This document shows positions 1 through 8,486 of a DNA stretch of 64,000 nt, in pieces. The stretch lies in contig NZ_JAFCJE010000002.1 of NCBI RefSeq assembly GCF_018131185.1, forward strand, positions 310,001-374,000. The letters run 5' to 3'. A model generated the notes under the pieces. That model saw only the letters and a list, made by a program, of their open reading frames with translations, ran no database searches and had not been told where the DNA came from. Numbering within the stretch: the first letter of the stretch is position 1; each line of letters opens with the position of its first letter. Position numbers and translations under genes: made by a program. The stretch comes from Bradyrhizobium diazoefficiens. GTDB taxonomy: Bacteria > Pseudomonadota > Alphaproteobacteria > Rhizobiales > Xanthobacteraceae.

Positions 1-529
1 GGCCGAGCCCATCGGCGACCGCCGCCGAGATCAGCCGGCCGACGAGGTTGCTCGCGACGTTTCCGGTGATGTAGGCCGCGAAGGCGCCGCCGGCGTCCAT
101 CGCGCTGCATTGCTCGCCGAGATGAGCCAGCGTCAACGCGAAGGCGGACGCCATGCACAGACCCTGCGCGACGCGCAGGGCGGTGAAGACGGCAAGGTTC
201 GGCGCCGAGGCCAGCAGGCTGGTCGGGATCGCCAGCAGCGTCAGGCTGAGCAGGATCCCGGTCCGCCGGTCGATGTTCGGGCTGAAAAGACCGACGATGA
301 CGCTGGCAATGGCCATGCCGAAGGTGCTGGCGTTGACGGCAAACCCCATCGCCGCGGGCGTGACGCCGTAGTGCCGCGTCAGCGAGGGCAGGATCGCCTG
401 CGTTGCGAAGAGGTCGACCACGGTCAGGAATGCGGTAAGGCCGATCACGAGCGAGCGGAGCGCCAGACCCGGCGCGTGCGCCTCCATCGTCGTTGCGGCC
501 GGTTTGATCGGCGCGGAAAGATCGGTCAT
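1..529 (-). CDS. MFS transporter, N-terminal part (gene runs off the window)
   Basis: The visible 176 residues start at the ATG whose complement ends at 529 and run off the left edge, so the C-terminal half is missing. After about 25 polar residues comes a series of hydrophobic helices (GLTAFLTVVDLF, MGFAVNASTFGMAIASVIVG, ILLSLTLLAI) with a basic loop FSPNIDRRTG between helices 2 and 3. That is the position and composition of the MFS signature loop. The profile fits a drug/metabolite exporter of the DHA1 or YnfM type in the inner membrane, but the substrate cannot be read. A secreted cupin gene follows in the same direction after a gap of about 90 bp. Confidence 0.85.
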   Translation of the reverse strand, partial: MTDLSAPIKPAATTMEAHAPGLALRSLVIGLTAFLTVVDLFATQAILPSLTRHYGVTPAAMGFAVNASTFGMAIASVIVGLFSPNIDRRTGILLSLTLLAIPTSLLASAPNLAVFTALRVAQGLCMASAFALTLAHLGEQCSAMDAGGAFAAYITGNVASNLVGRLISAAVADGLG

Positions 530-618
530 GGCGATTGTCCTGTGGGAATGCGGCGCCCGGGGTGGGGAGTCCCGGGCGCCACATCTCGTAACGAGTGCGC
601 TGGGGCTGGGTGCACCCG

Positions 619-1101
619 TTACATGTGGTGGTCGTTGGGATCCTTGCGGACGTCGCCGACATAGAGAATGACAGTGTCCTTGCCGAGGTTCTTCCACCAA
701 TGCGAGGTGCCGTGAACTTCGGGACGAATGTCGCCGGCCTTGTGCAAGATCGGATCGACGCAGTTGGAGGCGTATTCGACGATCTCGCCCTGCTGCACGA
801 AGATCAGCGCGGGACGGTCGTCATGGCTGTGCCAGGGCACGATGCCGCCGGGCTCGATGGTCAGCTTGCGGAAGCGCAGCTCGCGGCCCTCGATACGGGC
901 CGGCTGCTTGCCGAGGTCGATCGCACCGAGCGTAACATCGGTCACGCCGACGGGCTTGTAGTCGACCATCTGCTGGGCGTTCGGCTTGATCTTGCCGGCC
1001 GGGCACTCGCCGGCAACGACTGGCTGCGCCGAGAGCGTAAGCGCGGCGAAGACCGCGAGGCCCGGCCAGACCGCGCGGAGCAATGTGCGATGCTTGAACA
1101 T
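619..1101 (-). CDS. Secreted cupin-domain protein
   Basis: This 160-residue protein has a clear signal peptide (basic start MFKHRTLLRAVW, hydrophobic core, cleavage after QPVVA-GE). The rest is one small beta-barrel cupin. GGIVPWHSHDDRPALIFVQQG supplies the first cupin motif with the HxH metal ligands, and KAGD..PEVHGTSHWWKN supplies the second motif with another His. It is therefore probably a metal-binding periplasmic protein. Function is unknown; such single-domain cupins may be enzymes or sensors. It is divergent from the small exported protein at 1342, across a 240-bp region holding an inverted repeat. Confidence 0.8.
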   Translation of the reverse strand: MFKHRTLLRAVWPGLAVFAALTLSAQPVVAGECPAGKIKPNAQQMVDYKPVGVTDVTLGAIDLGKQPARIEGRELRFRKLTIEPGGIVPWHSHDDRPALIFVQQGEIVEYASNCVDPILHKAGDIRPEVHGTSHWWKNLGKDTVILYVGDVRKDPNDHHM

Positions 1102-1197
1102 GAGAGTCTCCTGTGTTGGCCGCGACCGCGGTGGTCACCGGCTGTGTCAGGACTTTGTTTGAAACAACGCTCGTTCTGAAATGCCCTTTCGCTCTCG

Positions 1198-1222
1198 CTG
1201 CGATAGCCCGGCGCTATCGCAG
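1198..1222. promoter_or_regulatory. Perfect 10-bp inverted repeat in a divergent intergenic region
   Basis: CTGCGATAGC and GCTATCGCAG flank a 5-base spacer between the divergent cupin and small exported-protein genes. A further partial copy of the half-site (GCTATCG) lies at about 1238-1244. The position and symmetry suit a dimeric repressor operator. A transcript hairpin is possible but no T-run follows. No regulator gene is adjacent. Confidence 0.35.
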
Positions 1223-1341
1223 CGCGATACGCGCCCGCTATCGAACCGATTGGGTATCGGCATTTCCGCTTCCGCAGCTTTCGGCGTCCGATGGCAAGCG
1301 CCCGATTGGCGGGCGTTCGCGTCAATCCGGAGGAGCATGTC

Positions 1342-1626
1342 GTGACGAGAGTGTCCAAGGCCCTGATTTTCACCGCTGCGTTTGCGGTCATCGGCACCGC
1401 GGCCTTCTCGGAGGCCGCCTGGGACCTCAAGGCCGGCACGGCCTATGTCTATGGCGGACCCGGCAAGATGTCGGCGATGGCCATGGCCTCGGCCGAGAAG
1501 AGCCACGAGGCGATGATTAAGAACGCCAGGAAGGTGCCCGACAACACCGTCTTCTTCATGAACAACGGATCGCTGTACTCAACCTCGGGACGGCTCGATC
1601 CGACCGGCAATTTCTACGTCAACTGA
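1342..1626 (+). CDS. Small exported protein of unknown function
   Basis: I place the start at GTG 1342 rather than ATG 1291 because a strong ribosome site (GGAGGAG, 1329-1335) lies six bases ahead and the protein then begins directly with a signal peptide (TRVSKALIFTAAFAVIGTAAFSEA). The mature part is about 70 residues, has no cysteine, and contains AYVYGGPGKMSAMAMAS and NTVFFMNNGSLYSTSGRLD. I do not recognise the family. The YGGPGKM stretch and the short length suggest a small periplasmic protein. It may be co-transcribed with the peroxiredoxin-like gene that starts 61 bp downstream. Confidence 0.6.
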   Translation: MTRVSKALIFTAAFAVIGTAAFSEAAWDLKAGTAYVYGGPGKMSAMAMASAEKSHEAMIKNARKVPDNTVFFMNNGSLYSTSGRLDPTGNFYVN

Positions 1627-1687
1627 ACCGATCCTGGCATTCATGCCGCCCTTGCGGGCGGCCCAGCCGGGAAACTAATATTCGCCC

Positions 1688-2419
1688 ATGCCGGAGCAGA
1701 AGATGACATTCCTCTCGCCAGCCGATGCCGAACAGCTCAGACTTGCCTTCCAGCGCTGCCGCGACATGGAGGGCACGCTGAACGAACAGCTCCGCGCCTA
1801 TGCCGATGCCAGCCGTACGGTCTTTCCGGCCTATGGCGCGGCCGTCGATCGCCTCGTGGCGAGACTGGGCGGGAACGGCGGTGGCGAAGCCGCGCCGCGC
1901 CCGGGCGATGCGATGCCGCCGTTCATGCTGCCGGACGAGGGCGGGCGTCTCGTCACGTTGCCTTCGTTGCTGGAGCGCGGCCCGCTGGCCGTCATGTTCT
2001 TCCGCGGCCATTGGTGTCCCTATTGCCGGCTCAATGTCCGCGCCGTGGTCCAGGCGCTCGATCGCATCAAGGCCGCCGGGGCGCAGATCGTTGCGGTCAT
2101 GCCGGAGACGCAGGAATACACGAGGCAGCTCAAAGCCGAATCCGGCGCGCCGTTTCCGGTCCTGACCGATCTCGACAACGGCTATGCGCTGTCCCTCAAT
2201 CTCGCGATCTGGCTTGGCGCCGAGATCCAGGACCTGTTGTCCTATCAGGACATGGCGAAATTCCACGGCAATGACGGCTGGATACTGCCGATCCCCGCCG
2301 TGTTCGTGGTCGGTCGCGACGGGATCGTCAAAGCCCGCTTCGTCGACCCCGATTTCCGCAAACGCATGGAGATCGATGATCTGCTCGCGGCGTTGGAGGA
2401 TGCGAGCAGGGAGAACTAG
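1688..2419 (+). CDS. Peroxiredoxin-like (AhpC/TSA fold) protein
   Basis: The 243-residue protein has a helical N-terminal extension of about 70 residues, then a thioredoxin-fold AhpC/TSA domain (about 75-235). The active-site motif FFRGHWCPYCRLN carries a CxxC pair; the first Cys would be the peroxidatic one. VVAVMPETQEYTRQLKAE and the PIPAVFVVGRDG strand fit the peroxiredoxin-like-2 family, in which the partner and substrate are usually unknown. It lacks a signal peptide and is probably a cytoplasmic thiol peroxidase or reductase. A second ATG at 1703 would shorten it by five residues. Confidence 0.8.
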   Translation: MPEQKMTFLSPADAEQLRLAFQRCRDMEGTLNEQLRAYADASRTVFPAYGAAVDRLVARLGGNGGGEAAPRPGDAMPPFMLPDEGGRLVTLPSLLERGPLAVMFFRGHWCPYCRLNVRAVVQALDRIKAAGAQIVAVMPETQEYTRQLKAESGAPFPVLTDLDNGYALSLNLAIWLGAEIQDLLSYQDMAKFHGNDGWILPIPAVFVVGRDGIVKARFVDPDFRKRMEIDDLLAALEDASREN

Positions 2420-2448
2420 GTCTGGAATTTTGATGGCGCGGCATGTTC

Positions 2449-2600
2449 TTTCCCTCTCCCCTTGTGGGAGAGGGTGGCTCGCCGCGCTAGCGGCGAGACG
2501 GGTGAGGGGGTCTCTCCGCGCGTGAGTCTTTTGCGTCGAGTACGCCGATAGAACCCCTCATCCGGCGCTTCGCGCCACCTTCTCCCACAAGGGGAGAAGG
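2449..2600. repeat. Dispersed palindromic repeat (Bradyrhizobium type)
   Basis: CCCTCTCCCCTTGTGGGAG at the left and its near-complement CTCCCACAAGGGGAGAAGG at the right close a palindrome of about 150 bp. Inside are further small hairpins (GCCGCGCTAGCGGCG; CGGCGCTTCGCGCC). This composition is a common intergenic repeat in Bradyrhizobium genomes. It separates the peroxiredoxin-like gene from the convergent LysR gene and could end transcription from both sides. No coding sequence is seen in it. Confidence 0.85.
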
Positions 2601-2618
2601 CGCCGTCATTCGCCCCCG

Positions 2619-3500
2619 CTACCCCGCGATCTCGCGCCAGTCTGCGCCGCGCAGCATACGCATCACGGCATTGGCGACCGCCGTGCGCTGCCGGCCGGCC
2701 ACCCCGTAAAGGCTGACTGTGCGGCGGGCGTCCAGCCCGGCGACGGCGGTTCGCGTCAGCTTCTCCGGCAGGGGAGAAGTGTGCGGCACCATGGCGACGC
2801 CGATGTCGGCCTCGACGAGCTCGATCAGATCGCGCTCGCTTGAAATCTCGTGTCCATGCTCGATGCCGTGCTCGCGCAGGCTCGCCGCGATGCGTCGCGA
2901 GTGCTCGCAGAAGGTCCGGCTCAGCAGTTGCTCCGAGCGCAGATCGTCCAGTTCGATGCTGTTGCGGCCGGCCAGCCGATGTCCGTCACCGACCACGAGC
3001 TCGAAGCTCTCGGTGAACAGCGGCCAGACGTCGAGCCGGTCCCAGGTCTCGTCGATCTCGGCGGCGATGCCGAGCTCCGCTTCCCCCTTTTTGAGGAAGT
3101 CGCCGACCTCCCGATTCGAGCCGCGCAGGAAGCGGAATTCGAGCCGGTTGAATTGCCGCTTGATCTGATCGAGATGGGGAATGAGCAGCGCGAGGTCGAT
3201 CGAATGCGTCAAGGCAATGCGCAGCGCGCCGACCTCGCCGCTCTTGAACGAGGAGGCGAGCGAGCGCGCACCGGCGGCGGCGTCAAAACACTGCTTCAGG
3301 AGCGGATGCATGCGCTGGCCGAGCTCGGTCAGTTGCGCCGCCGGCCGCTCGCGGCGAAACAGATCGCCGCCAAGCTCGGCCTCGAGTTGCTTGATCGCGC
3401 GCGTCAGCGAAGGCTGCGTGACGTTGCACTCCTCTGCCGCGCGCGTGAAATTCAGCAGCTGCGCCACCGCGAGGAAATAGCGGACCTGGTGCATTTCCAT
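2619..3500 (-). CDS. LysR-family transcriptional regulator
   Basis: The reading frame extends upstream, but the LysR domain starts at MEMHQVRYFLAVAQLLNF, so I choose the ATG ending at 3500 (293 residues). The N-terminal winged HTH shows FTRAAEECNVTQPSLTRAIKQLE. The C-terminal part is a LysR substrate-binding domain (IALTHSIDLALLIPHL onward). It is divergent from 3-hydroxybutyrate dehydrogenase across about 180 bp, the classical layout for a LysR activator of its neighbour. The effector is unknown; a C4 acid or its precursor is a reasonable guess. Confidence 0.9.
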   Translation of the reverse strand: MEMHQVRYFLAVAQLLNFTRAAEECNVTQPSLTRAIKQLEAELGGDLFRRERPAAQLTELGQRMHPLLKQCFDAAAGARSLASSFKSGEVGALRIALTHSIDLALLIPHLDQIKRQFNRLEFRFLRGSNREVGDFLKKGEAELGIAAEIDETWDRLDVWPLFTESFELVVGDGHRLAGRNSIELDDLRSEQLLSRTFCEHSRRIAASLREHGIEHGHEISSERDLIELVEADIGVAMVPHTSPLPEKLTRTAVAGLDARRTVSLYGVAGRQRTAVANAVMRMLRGADWREIAG

Positions 3501-3679
3501 GGATCGGCTCCCAGCAAGATCGGCCGCAAATCTAGCCGATCGGAGCGGGAAATGACATCCCGCCCGCGATAGCGCGGACGTATGGAGTCGGAAGCCAGCC
3601 AGTATTTCCGTTTGCGCCGGCGATCCTCCAGGGTTCTGCGAAAGCTGGAAGCCCAGTCGTCGCCAACGGAGCCCATGCC

Positions 3680-4504
3680 ATGAATATACCGCTGAAGCCG
3701 CAGATATCTCAGCCTTCACGCGTACTCGCCGGCAAGGTGGCGCTGGTCACGGGCTCCACCAGCGGCATCGGTCTCGGCATCGCACGCGCCTTGGCTGCGG
3801 CCGGCGCCGATGTCGTTCTGAACGGCCTCGGCGTCGCCAGCGAGATCGGGCGGGCGCGCGAGCAGATCGCCGCCGAGTTCGGCGTCAAGGCGAGTTACTC
3901 TCCGGCCGACATGACGAGACCGAAGTCCATTGCCGAGATGATCGCGGCCACCATCGCCCAATCGAGTCGGCTCGACATTCTCGTCAACAACGCCGGTATC
4001 CAGCATGTCGCGCCGCTCGAGCAGTTTCCGATCGAGAAATGGGACCAGATCCTTGCGATCAACTTGACCTCGGCCTTCCACACGACGCGGCTCGCGCTGC
4101 CGGCGATGCGCCAGAACGGTTTTGGCCGGATCATCAACATTGCCTCGGCGCACGGCCTGGTCGGCTCGCCGTTCAAGGCGGCCTATGTCGCCGCCAAGCA
4201 CGGTATCGTCGGTCTGACCAAAGTCACGGCGCTGGAGACCGCGGAGGAGGGGATCACCTGCAACGCGGTCTGTCCGGGCTACGTCTCTACGCCGCTGGTG
4301 GAAGCGCAGATCGACGGGCAAGCCAAGGCGCACGGCATTTCCCGCGATCAGGTCATCCGCGACGTGCTGCTCGCGCAGCAGCCGAACAAGCGCTTTGCCA
4401 CGGTCGGTGAGCTCGGCGCACTCACGGTGTTCCTGTCGACGGACGCGGCCGCTTCGATTACTGGCATCGCGCTGCCGGTCGATGGCGGCTGGACCGCGCA
4501 TTGA
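3680..4504 (+). CDS. bdhA: D-beta-hydroxybutyrate dehydrogenase (SDR family)
   Basis: The 274-residue short-chain dehydrogenase has the NAD-binding motif TGSTSGIGLGIA, NNAG at the core, catalytic Ser in the NIASAHG strand, and YVAAK with the catalytic Tyr and Lys. Family-specific stretches (ILVNNAGIQHVAPLEQFP, CPGYVSTPLVEAQI) and the C-terminus ITGIALPVDGGWTAH match bacterial 3-hydroxybutyrate dehydrogenases, which convert 3-hydroxybutyrate and NAD+ to acetoacetate in polyhydroxybutyrate turnover. A patatin-like lipase gene starts 64 bp downstream on the same strand, and a LysR regulator is divergent. Confidence 0.88.
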   Translation: MNIPLKPQISQPSRVLAGKVALVTGSTSGIGLGIARALAAAGADVVLNGLGVASEIGRAREQIAAEFGVKASYSPADMTRPKSIAEMIAATIAQSSRLDILVNNAGIQHVAPLEQFPIEKWDQILAINLTSAFHTTRLALPAMRQNGFGRIINIASAHGLVGSPFKAAYVAAKHGIVGLTKVTALETAEEGITCNAVCPGYVSTPLVEAQIDGQAKAHGISRDQVIRDVLLAQQPNKRFATVGELGALTVFLSTDAAASITGIALPVDGGWTAH

Positions 4505-4568
4505 CATGGGCCGGCGCAACAAGCTGCAGCGACGAATTCGATCGGTGCAAGCTGACCAGGAGCAAGAC

Positions 4569-5717
4569 ATGAACGGCATGCAGGACAACACGCAGAGCAA
4601 GGGTGCAACACTGCCGGGGCAGGTCGTGCTGGTGCTCCAGGGCGGCGGTGCGCTCGGGTCCTACCAGGCGGGGGTGTACCAGGCGCTGCATGAGGCCGGG
4701 ATCGAGCCGGACTGGATCATCGGCACCTCGATCGGCGCGATCAACGCGAGCCTGATTGCGGGCAACGAGCCCGGCCAGCGGCTGGCCCATTTGAAGGAAT
4801 TCTGGAAGCGGATGGAGCAGAACCCGGTCTGGAATCTGCGAACCGCCTTTCCCGGCTTCAACGAGAAGCTGGCCTATTGGTCAACCGTCACCCACGGCAT
4901 TCCCGGCTTTTTTCGTCCCAACGCGCTTGCGCATGCGGGGGATTCCTATCCGCTGGGAGCGGATCACGCCGGCTTCTATTCAACCGCGCCGTTGGAGAAG
5001 ACGCTGCTGGAGCTGGTCGATTTCAGCCTGGTCAATCGCTGCTCACCGCGGCTGACGGTCGGCGCGGCACATGTCCGCAGCAGCCAGATGCGCTATTTCG
5101 ACAGCCGCGACGGCGAGCTGACCGTGAAGCATGTCATGGCCTCGGGCGCGTTGCCGCCGGCGTTTCCGGCGGTGCGCATCGACGGCGAGCTTTACTGGGA
5201 TGGCGGCATTCTCTCGAACACGCCGACGGAGGCTGTGTTCGACGATAGTCCGCGCAAGAACTCGCTGATCTTCGCTGTGCACCTGTGGAATCCCGTCGGC
5301 GCCGAGCCGACGACGATGGCGGAGGTGCTGAACCGGCACAAGGACGTGCAATACTCCAGCCGCATCGCGAGCCAGATTGCCCGCCAGCAGCAGGCCCATC
5401 GACTGCGCCACGTCATCAACCAGCTCGCCGCGCGTCTCTCCGAGAGCGAGCGCCGCGACCCCGCGGTAAAGGAATTGGTCGGCTACGGCTGCCCGACCCG
5501 GATGCATGTCGTGCGGCTGCTGGCGCCGCAGCTCGACCGTGAGACCCATACCAAGGACATCGACTTCAGCCCGTCCGGCATCATGCGGCGCTGGGACGCC
5601 GGCTATGCTCACACGAGGTCCGTGCTCGAACGCAAACCGTGGATCGGCGAATTCGATCCGCTCGCGGGGGTGGTGCTGCACGAGCACATGGACGTGCTGC
5701 CGATTGCGGCGGAGTGA
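4569..5717 (+). CDS. Patatin-like phospholipase/hydrolase with C-terminal DUF3734-type region
   Basis: I start the protein at ATG 4569 (382 residues, AGGAGC upstream); the frame extends 174 bases further but into the end of bdhA. The patatin core shows the oxyanion loop LQGGGALGSYQAG, nucleophile elbow GTSIGAINAS (GxSxG) and the catalytic Asp in LYWDGGILSNTP. The C-terminal 130 residues, with HTKDIDFSPSGIMRRWDAGY, fit the DUF3734 extension found in many proteobacterial patatins. It is probably cytoplasmic, acting on lipid or polyester substrates. Its linkage to bdhA suggests a role in polyhydroxybutyrate or membrane lipid turnover (inference). Confidence 0.85.
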   Translation: MNGMQDNTQSKGATLPGQVVLVLQGGGALGSYQAGVYQALHEAGIEPDWIIGTSIGAINASLIAGNEPGQRLAHLKEFWKRMEQNPVWNLRTAFPGFNEKLAYWSTVTHGIPGFFRPNALAHAGDSYPLGADHAGFYSTAPLEKTLLELVDFSLVNRCSPRLTVGAAHVRSSQMRYFDSRDGELTVKHVMASGALPPAFPAVRIDGELYWDGGILSNTPTEAVFDDSPRKNSLIFAVHLWNPVGAEPTTMAEVLNRHKDVQYSSRIASQIARQQQAHRLRHVINQLAARLSESERRDPAVKELVGYGCPTRMHVVRLLAPQLDRETHTKDIDFSPSGIMRRWDAGYAHTRSVLERKPWIGEFDPLAGVVLHEHMDVLPIAAE

Positions 5718-5808
5718 AGGCCTCGTCGCTCATTGTCTTGAGCGATGACGATTTCCCGAGGGCGCCGTCTGGGTTACTGTTGCCGTCTCTTCGTCACGAG
5801 GCCTGCAA

Positions 5809-6759
5809 TTGGTCGCTGAGAAGGATCTCGAGGCAGCGCTCGACCGGGTCCGCGCCGACGCGGCGGGACCGGTTGCCGGTGCGTTCGGCCCTGACACGGT
5901 GACCTGGCGGATCGACCGGGAGGCCGTCATCTTTCTCGGCGCGGGACGCGCGCTGTTGCTGCAACTGGCGCATCCCTGGGTCGCCGCCGCCATCGCCGAG
6001 CATTCCCGCACCTTGGCCGACCCGATCGGCCGCTTCCATCGCACCTTCGACATCGTCTTTGCCATGGTGTTCGGCTCGCTCGACCGCGCGTTGCTGTCGT
6101 CTCGGCAATTGCATCGGCGCCACGGCATGATCGTCGGCGAGATGCCCGAGACGGTCGGTCCCTTCGCGGCAGGCTCGCGCTATTGTGCCAACGACATCCC
6201 GTCGCTGCGCTGGGTTCATGCGACGCTGGTTGAGTCCGCGCTCATGGCGCACGACCTGGTGCTGCCACCTCTCTCGGCGGTGGAGCGCGAGCGCTACTGG
6301 ACCGAGAACCGGCTGTTCGGTGCCTTGTTCGGATTGACGGCGGACGACCTGCCGGCGGACTGGTCGGGCTTTACAGCCTACACCGCGGGGATGGTGCAAT
6401 CGGAGACGCTGACCGTGAGCCCGGCGGCACGCGAGATCGCAACGCAGATCTTTGGTGGCGCGCGTCCATGGTTGCGGCCGCCGCGCTGGTATCGCGCGCT
6501 CACGGCGAGGATGTTGCCGGAGCGGTTGCGCGCGGGCTTCGGGTTTTTGCTCGACGAGCGCGACACCAGATCTGCTGACCGTGCGGTGAAATGGATCCGT
6601 CGCGTCTATCCAAGGCTGCCGAACCGGCTGCGCTATGTCGGCCCCTATCAGGAAGCGCAGGCGCGCTTGCGGGGCGAGCCGAAGCCCGACTGGATGATCC
6701 GCTGCCTGAACCGCGCCTGGATCGGCCGGCCGCAGATGGAGGTGCGCGGGAAGGGGTGA
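5809..6759 (+). CDS. Oxygenase MpaB-family (DUF2236) protein
   Basis: Of 316 residues, the central block TWRIDREAVIFLGAGRALLLQLAHPWVAAA followed by HSRTLADPIGRFHRTFDIVFAMVFG is the hallmark of the DUF2236/MpaB family. These are helical haem proteins related to fungal MpaB and to latex-clearing protein. The conserved LAHPWVAAAIAEHS histidines are candidate haem ligands. The substrate is unknown. The start used is TTG 5809; another start a little upstream is possible because there is no strong ribosome site. Confidence 0.8.
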   Translation: MVAEKDLEAALDRVRADAAGPVAGAFGPDTVTWRIDREAVIFLGAGRALLLQLAHPWVAAAIAEHSRTLADPIGRFHRTFDIVFAMVFGSLDRALLSSRQLHRRHGMIVGEMPETVGPFAAGSRYCANDIPSLRWVHATLVESALMAHDLVLPPLSAVERERYWTENRLFGALFGLTADDLPADWSGFTAYTAGMVQSETLTVSPAAREIATQIFGGARPWLRPPRWYRALTARMLPERLRAGFGFLLDERDTRSADRAVKWIRRVYPRLPNRLRYVGPYQEAQARLRGEPKPDWMIRCLNRAWIGRPQMEVRGKG

Positions 6760-6795
6760 GGATCTCCGCTGCTTCTAGACTAGCGCCGTCATCCT

Positions 6796-6814
6796 GAGAG
6801 CTTGTGAAGCTCTC
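6796..6814. terminator. Hairpin between convergent genes
   Basis: GAGAGCTT, GTG and AAGCTCTC form a perfect 8-bp stem with a 3-base loop between the convergent MpaB-family and glycogen synthase genes. There is no T-run on either strand, so it may be a weak bidirectional terminator or part of a dispersed repeat. Confidence 0.4.
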
Positions 6815-6875
6815 GGGCTAAACGGTGTTGGGGTGGGGTTCGTATTAACGGAGGCCGTGGAAGCGCCGTCGCGTC

Positions 6876-8291
6876 TCACACGGACGCCAGCTTCCGATAC
6901 AGCGCGCTGTAGCTGCCGGCGGAGATGCTCCAGGAGAACGAGCGTCCCATGGCGCTGCGGCGCATGGTGTCGAGCTGGTCTTGCGCCACGAAAGCCGAGA
7001 AGGCGCGGCGGACGCCGCCCAGGAAAGACTCGCGCGAGGGTTTCGAGAACAGGAAGCCGGTCTCGCCGTCGGTAATGGTCTCGGCGAGGCCGCCGGTCTG
7101 GTGGCCGATCGGCAGCGAGCCGAAGCGCTGGGCGTACATCTGGCTGAGGCCGCACGGCTCGAAGCGCGAGGGCATCAGCGTGAAGTCGCTGCCGGCGAAG
7201 ATGCGGCGCGCCTGGGCGTCGTTGAAGCCGATCACCACGCCGATGGCGTCAGGGCGGCGGCGATGGGCGTCGATCAGGGCCTGCTCGAGCGCCGGCTCAC
7301 CCGAGCCCGTCACGACGATCTGTCCGCCGGCATCGACGATCTCGTCGGCGGCCGACAGCACGAGGTCGATGCCCTTCTGATGTACGAGGCGGGCGACGAT
7401 GCCGAACATCGGCCCACGCGACACCGCGAGCCCGAACTGCTTGCGGACGTAATCCGCATTGGCCTTCTTGCCGATCCAGTCGCCGGCGCCGAACTGCTGG
7501 GCGAGCTGGGCGCAGGAGCGCGGGTCCCAGCTCTCGTCGATGCCGTTGAGGATACCGGTGAGTTCGGAAGCGTCGGAGCGGACGCGAAGCAGGCCTTCGA
7601 GGCCGCAGCCGAATTCCTCCGTCGTGATCTCCCGCGCATAGGTGCCGCTGACGGTGGTGAGGTGCGAGGCGTAGACCAGCCCGGCCTTGAGAAAGGAGAC
7701 CTGGTCGTAGAATTCGACGCCGTCGATGTGGAAGGAGCTCTCCGGTGCGCCGATCCGCCGCAGCGCGTCCTTCGGGAAGAGACCCTGATAGGCGAGGTTG
7801 TGAATGGTCAGGATCGACGGCAGCTTGGCGCCGCGCCAGGCGAGATAGGCCGGCACGAGCGAGGCTGGCCAGTCATTGGCATGGATCAGGTCTGCTGCCC
7901 AATTCTTGTCCAGCTTGCCCATGGCCAGCTCAGCAGCTGCCGAGGCAAAGCGCGCAAAGCGTATGTCGTTGTCCGGCCAATCGCGCCCGGACTCGTCGCC
8001 ATAGGGGTTACCGGGCCGGTCGTAGAGCTGTGAGCACAACAGCACGTAAACCGGCAGGCCGTCCTTGGTCGCGGCTCGCCCGAGCGAGCAGGCCGGCATC
8101 TCCGCGAAAGCCGGGCAGCGGCCGACGACCTGAATATGCGTGAGTTGCTCGATGATGTCGCGATAGCCGGGCAGCATGATCCGGATATCGGCAAAAGAGC
8201 GAAGGGCGCGGGGCAGGGCAGCGGAAACGGCTCCAAGGCCGCCGACACGGACGAAGTCGTCCATCTCTGTCGTGACGAACAAGACCCTCAA
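6876..8291 (-). CDS. glgA: Glycogen synthase (GT5, ADP-glucose type)
   Basis: The 471-residue length matches bacterial GlgA (about 477). The N-terminal motif reads FVRVGGLGAVSAALPRAL, so the usual K-x-GGL lysine is replaced by Arg. Other conserved stretches are present: LIHANDWPASLVPAYL, ILTIHNLAYQGLFPKD, GILNGID.SWDP, VARLVHQKGIDLVL and the C-terminal nucleotide-binding motif LMPSRFEPCGLSQMYAQRFGSLPI (E-x7-E region) with TGGLAET. It transfers glucose from ADP-glucose to glycogen in the cytoplasm. No other glg genes lie in the window, so this is probably a stand-alone or second copy. Confidence 0.92.
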   Translation of the reverse strand: MRVLFVTTEMDDFVRVGGLGAVSAALPRALRSFADIRIMLPGYRDIIEQLTHIQVVGRCPAFAEMPACSLGRAATKDGLPVYVLLCSQLYDRPGNPYGDESGRDWPDNDIRFARFASAAAELAMGKLDKNWAADLIHANDWPASLVPAYLAWRGAKLPSILTIHNLAYQGLFPKDALRRIGAPESSFHIDGVEFYDQVSFLKAGLVYASHLTTVSGTYAREITTEEFGCGLEGLLRVRSDASELTGILNGIDESWDPRSCAQLAQQFGAGDWIGKKANADYVRKQFGLAVSRGPMFGIVARLVHQKGIDLVLSAADEIVDAGGQIVVTGSGEPALEQALIDAHRRRPDAIGVVIGFNDAQARRIFAGSDFTLMPSRFEPCGLSQMYAQRFGSLPIGHQTGGLAETITDGETGFLFSKPSRESFLGGVRRAFSAFVAQDQLDTMRRSAMGRSFSWSISAGSYSALYRKLASV

Positions 8292-8434
8292 GAACAGCTG
8301 CCCTCTGTCGATCCCGTCTGCTGCTATGCAAGAACAGGTCCAGTTGTCCTGGAAATCTTAAAGCCCGCCCACGCGGCGCGTCCGTTCGGTAAACACTTTC
8401 CTACTCAGCCGCCGCCCTCTAGGGTCGCCGCATC

Positions 8435-8459
8435 AACAACAGAGAACTTCGATAGTTCC
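8435..8459 (-). promoter_or_regulatory. Possible EcfG (general stress) promoter for glgA
   Basis: Read on the minus strand, GGAAC is followed after 16 bases by TGTT. The rhizobial EcfG consensus is GGAAC, 16-17 bases, CGTT, so one base of the -10 differs. It lies about 145 bp upstream of glgA. General stress control of glycogen synthesis is plausible, but a short motif with one mismatch can occur by chance. Confidence 0.3.
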
Positions 8460-8486
8460 TAAGAGAGCCCAAGGACGCAGGCAGGC

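Noticed and set aside
2449..2600. Repeat considered as a CRISPR or insertion-sequence end
   Set aside because: There is a single palindromic unit, with no spacers, no transposase and no target-site duplication visible.
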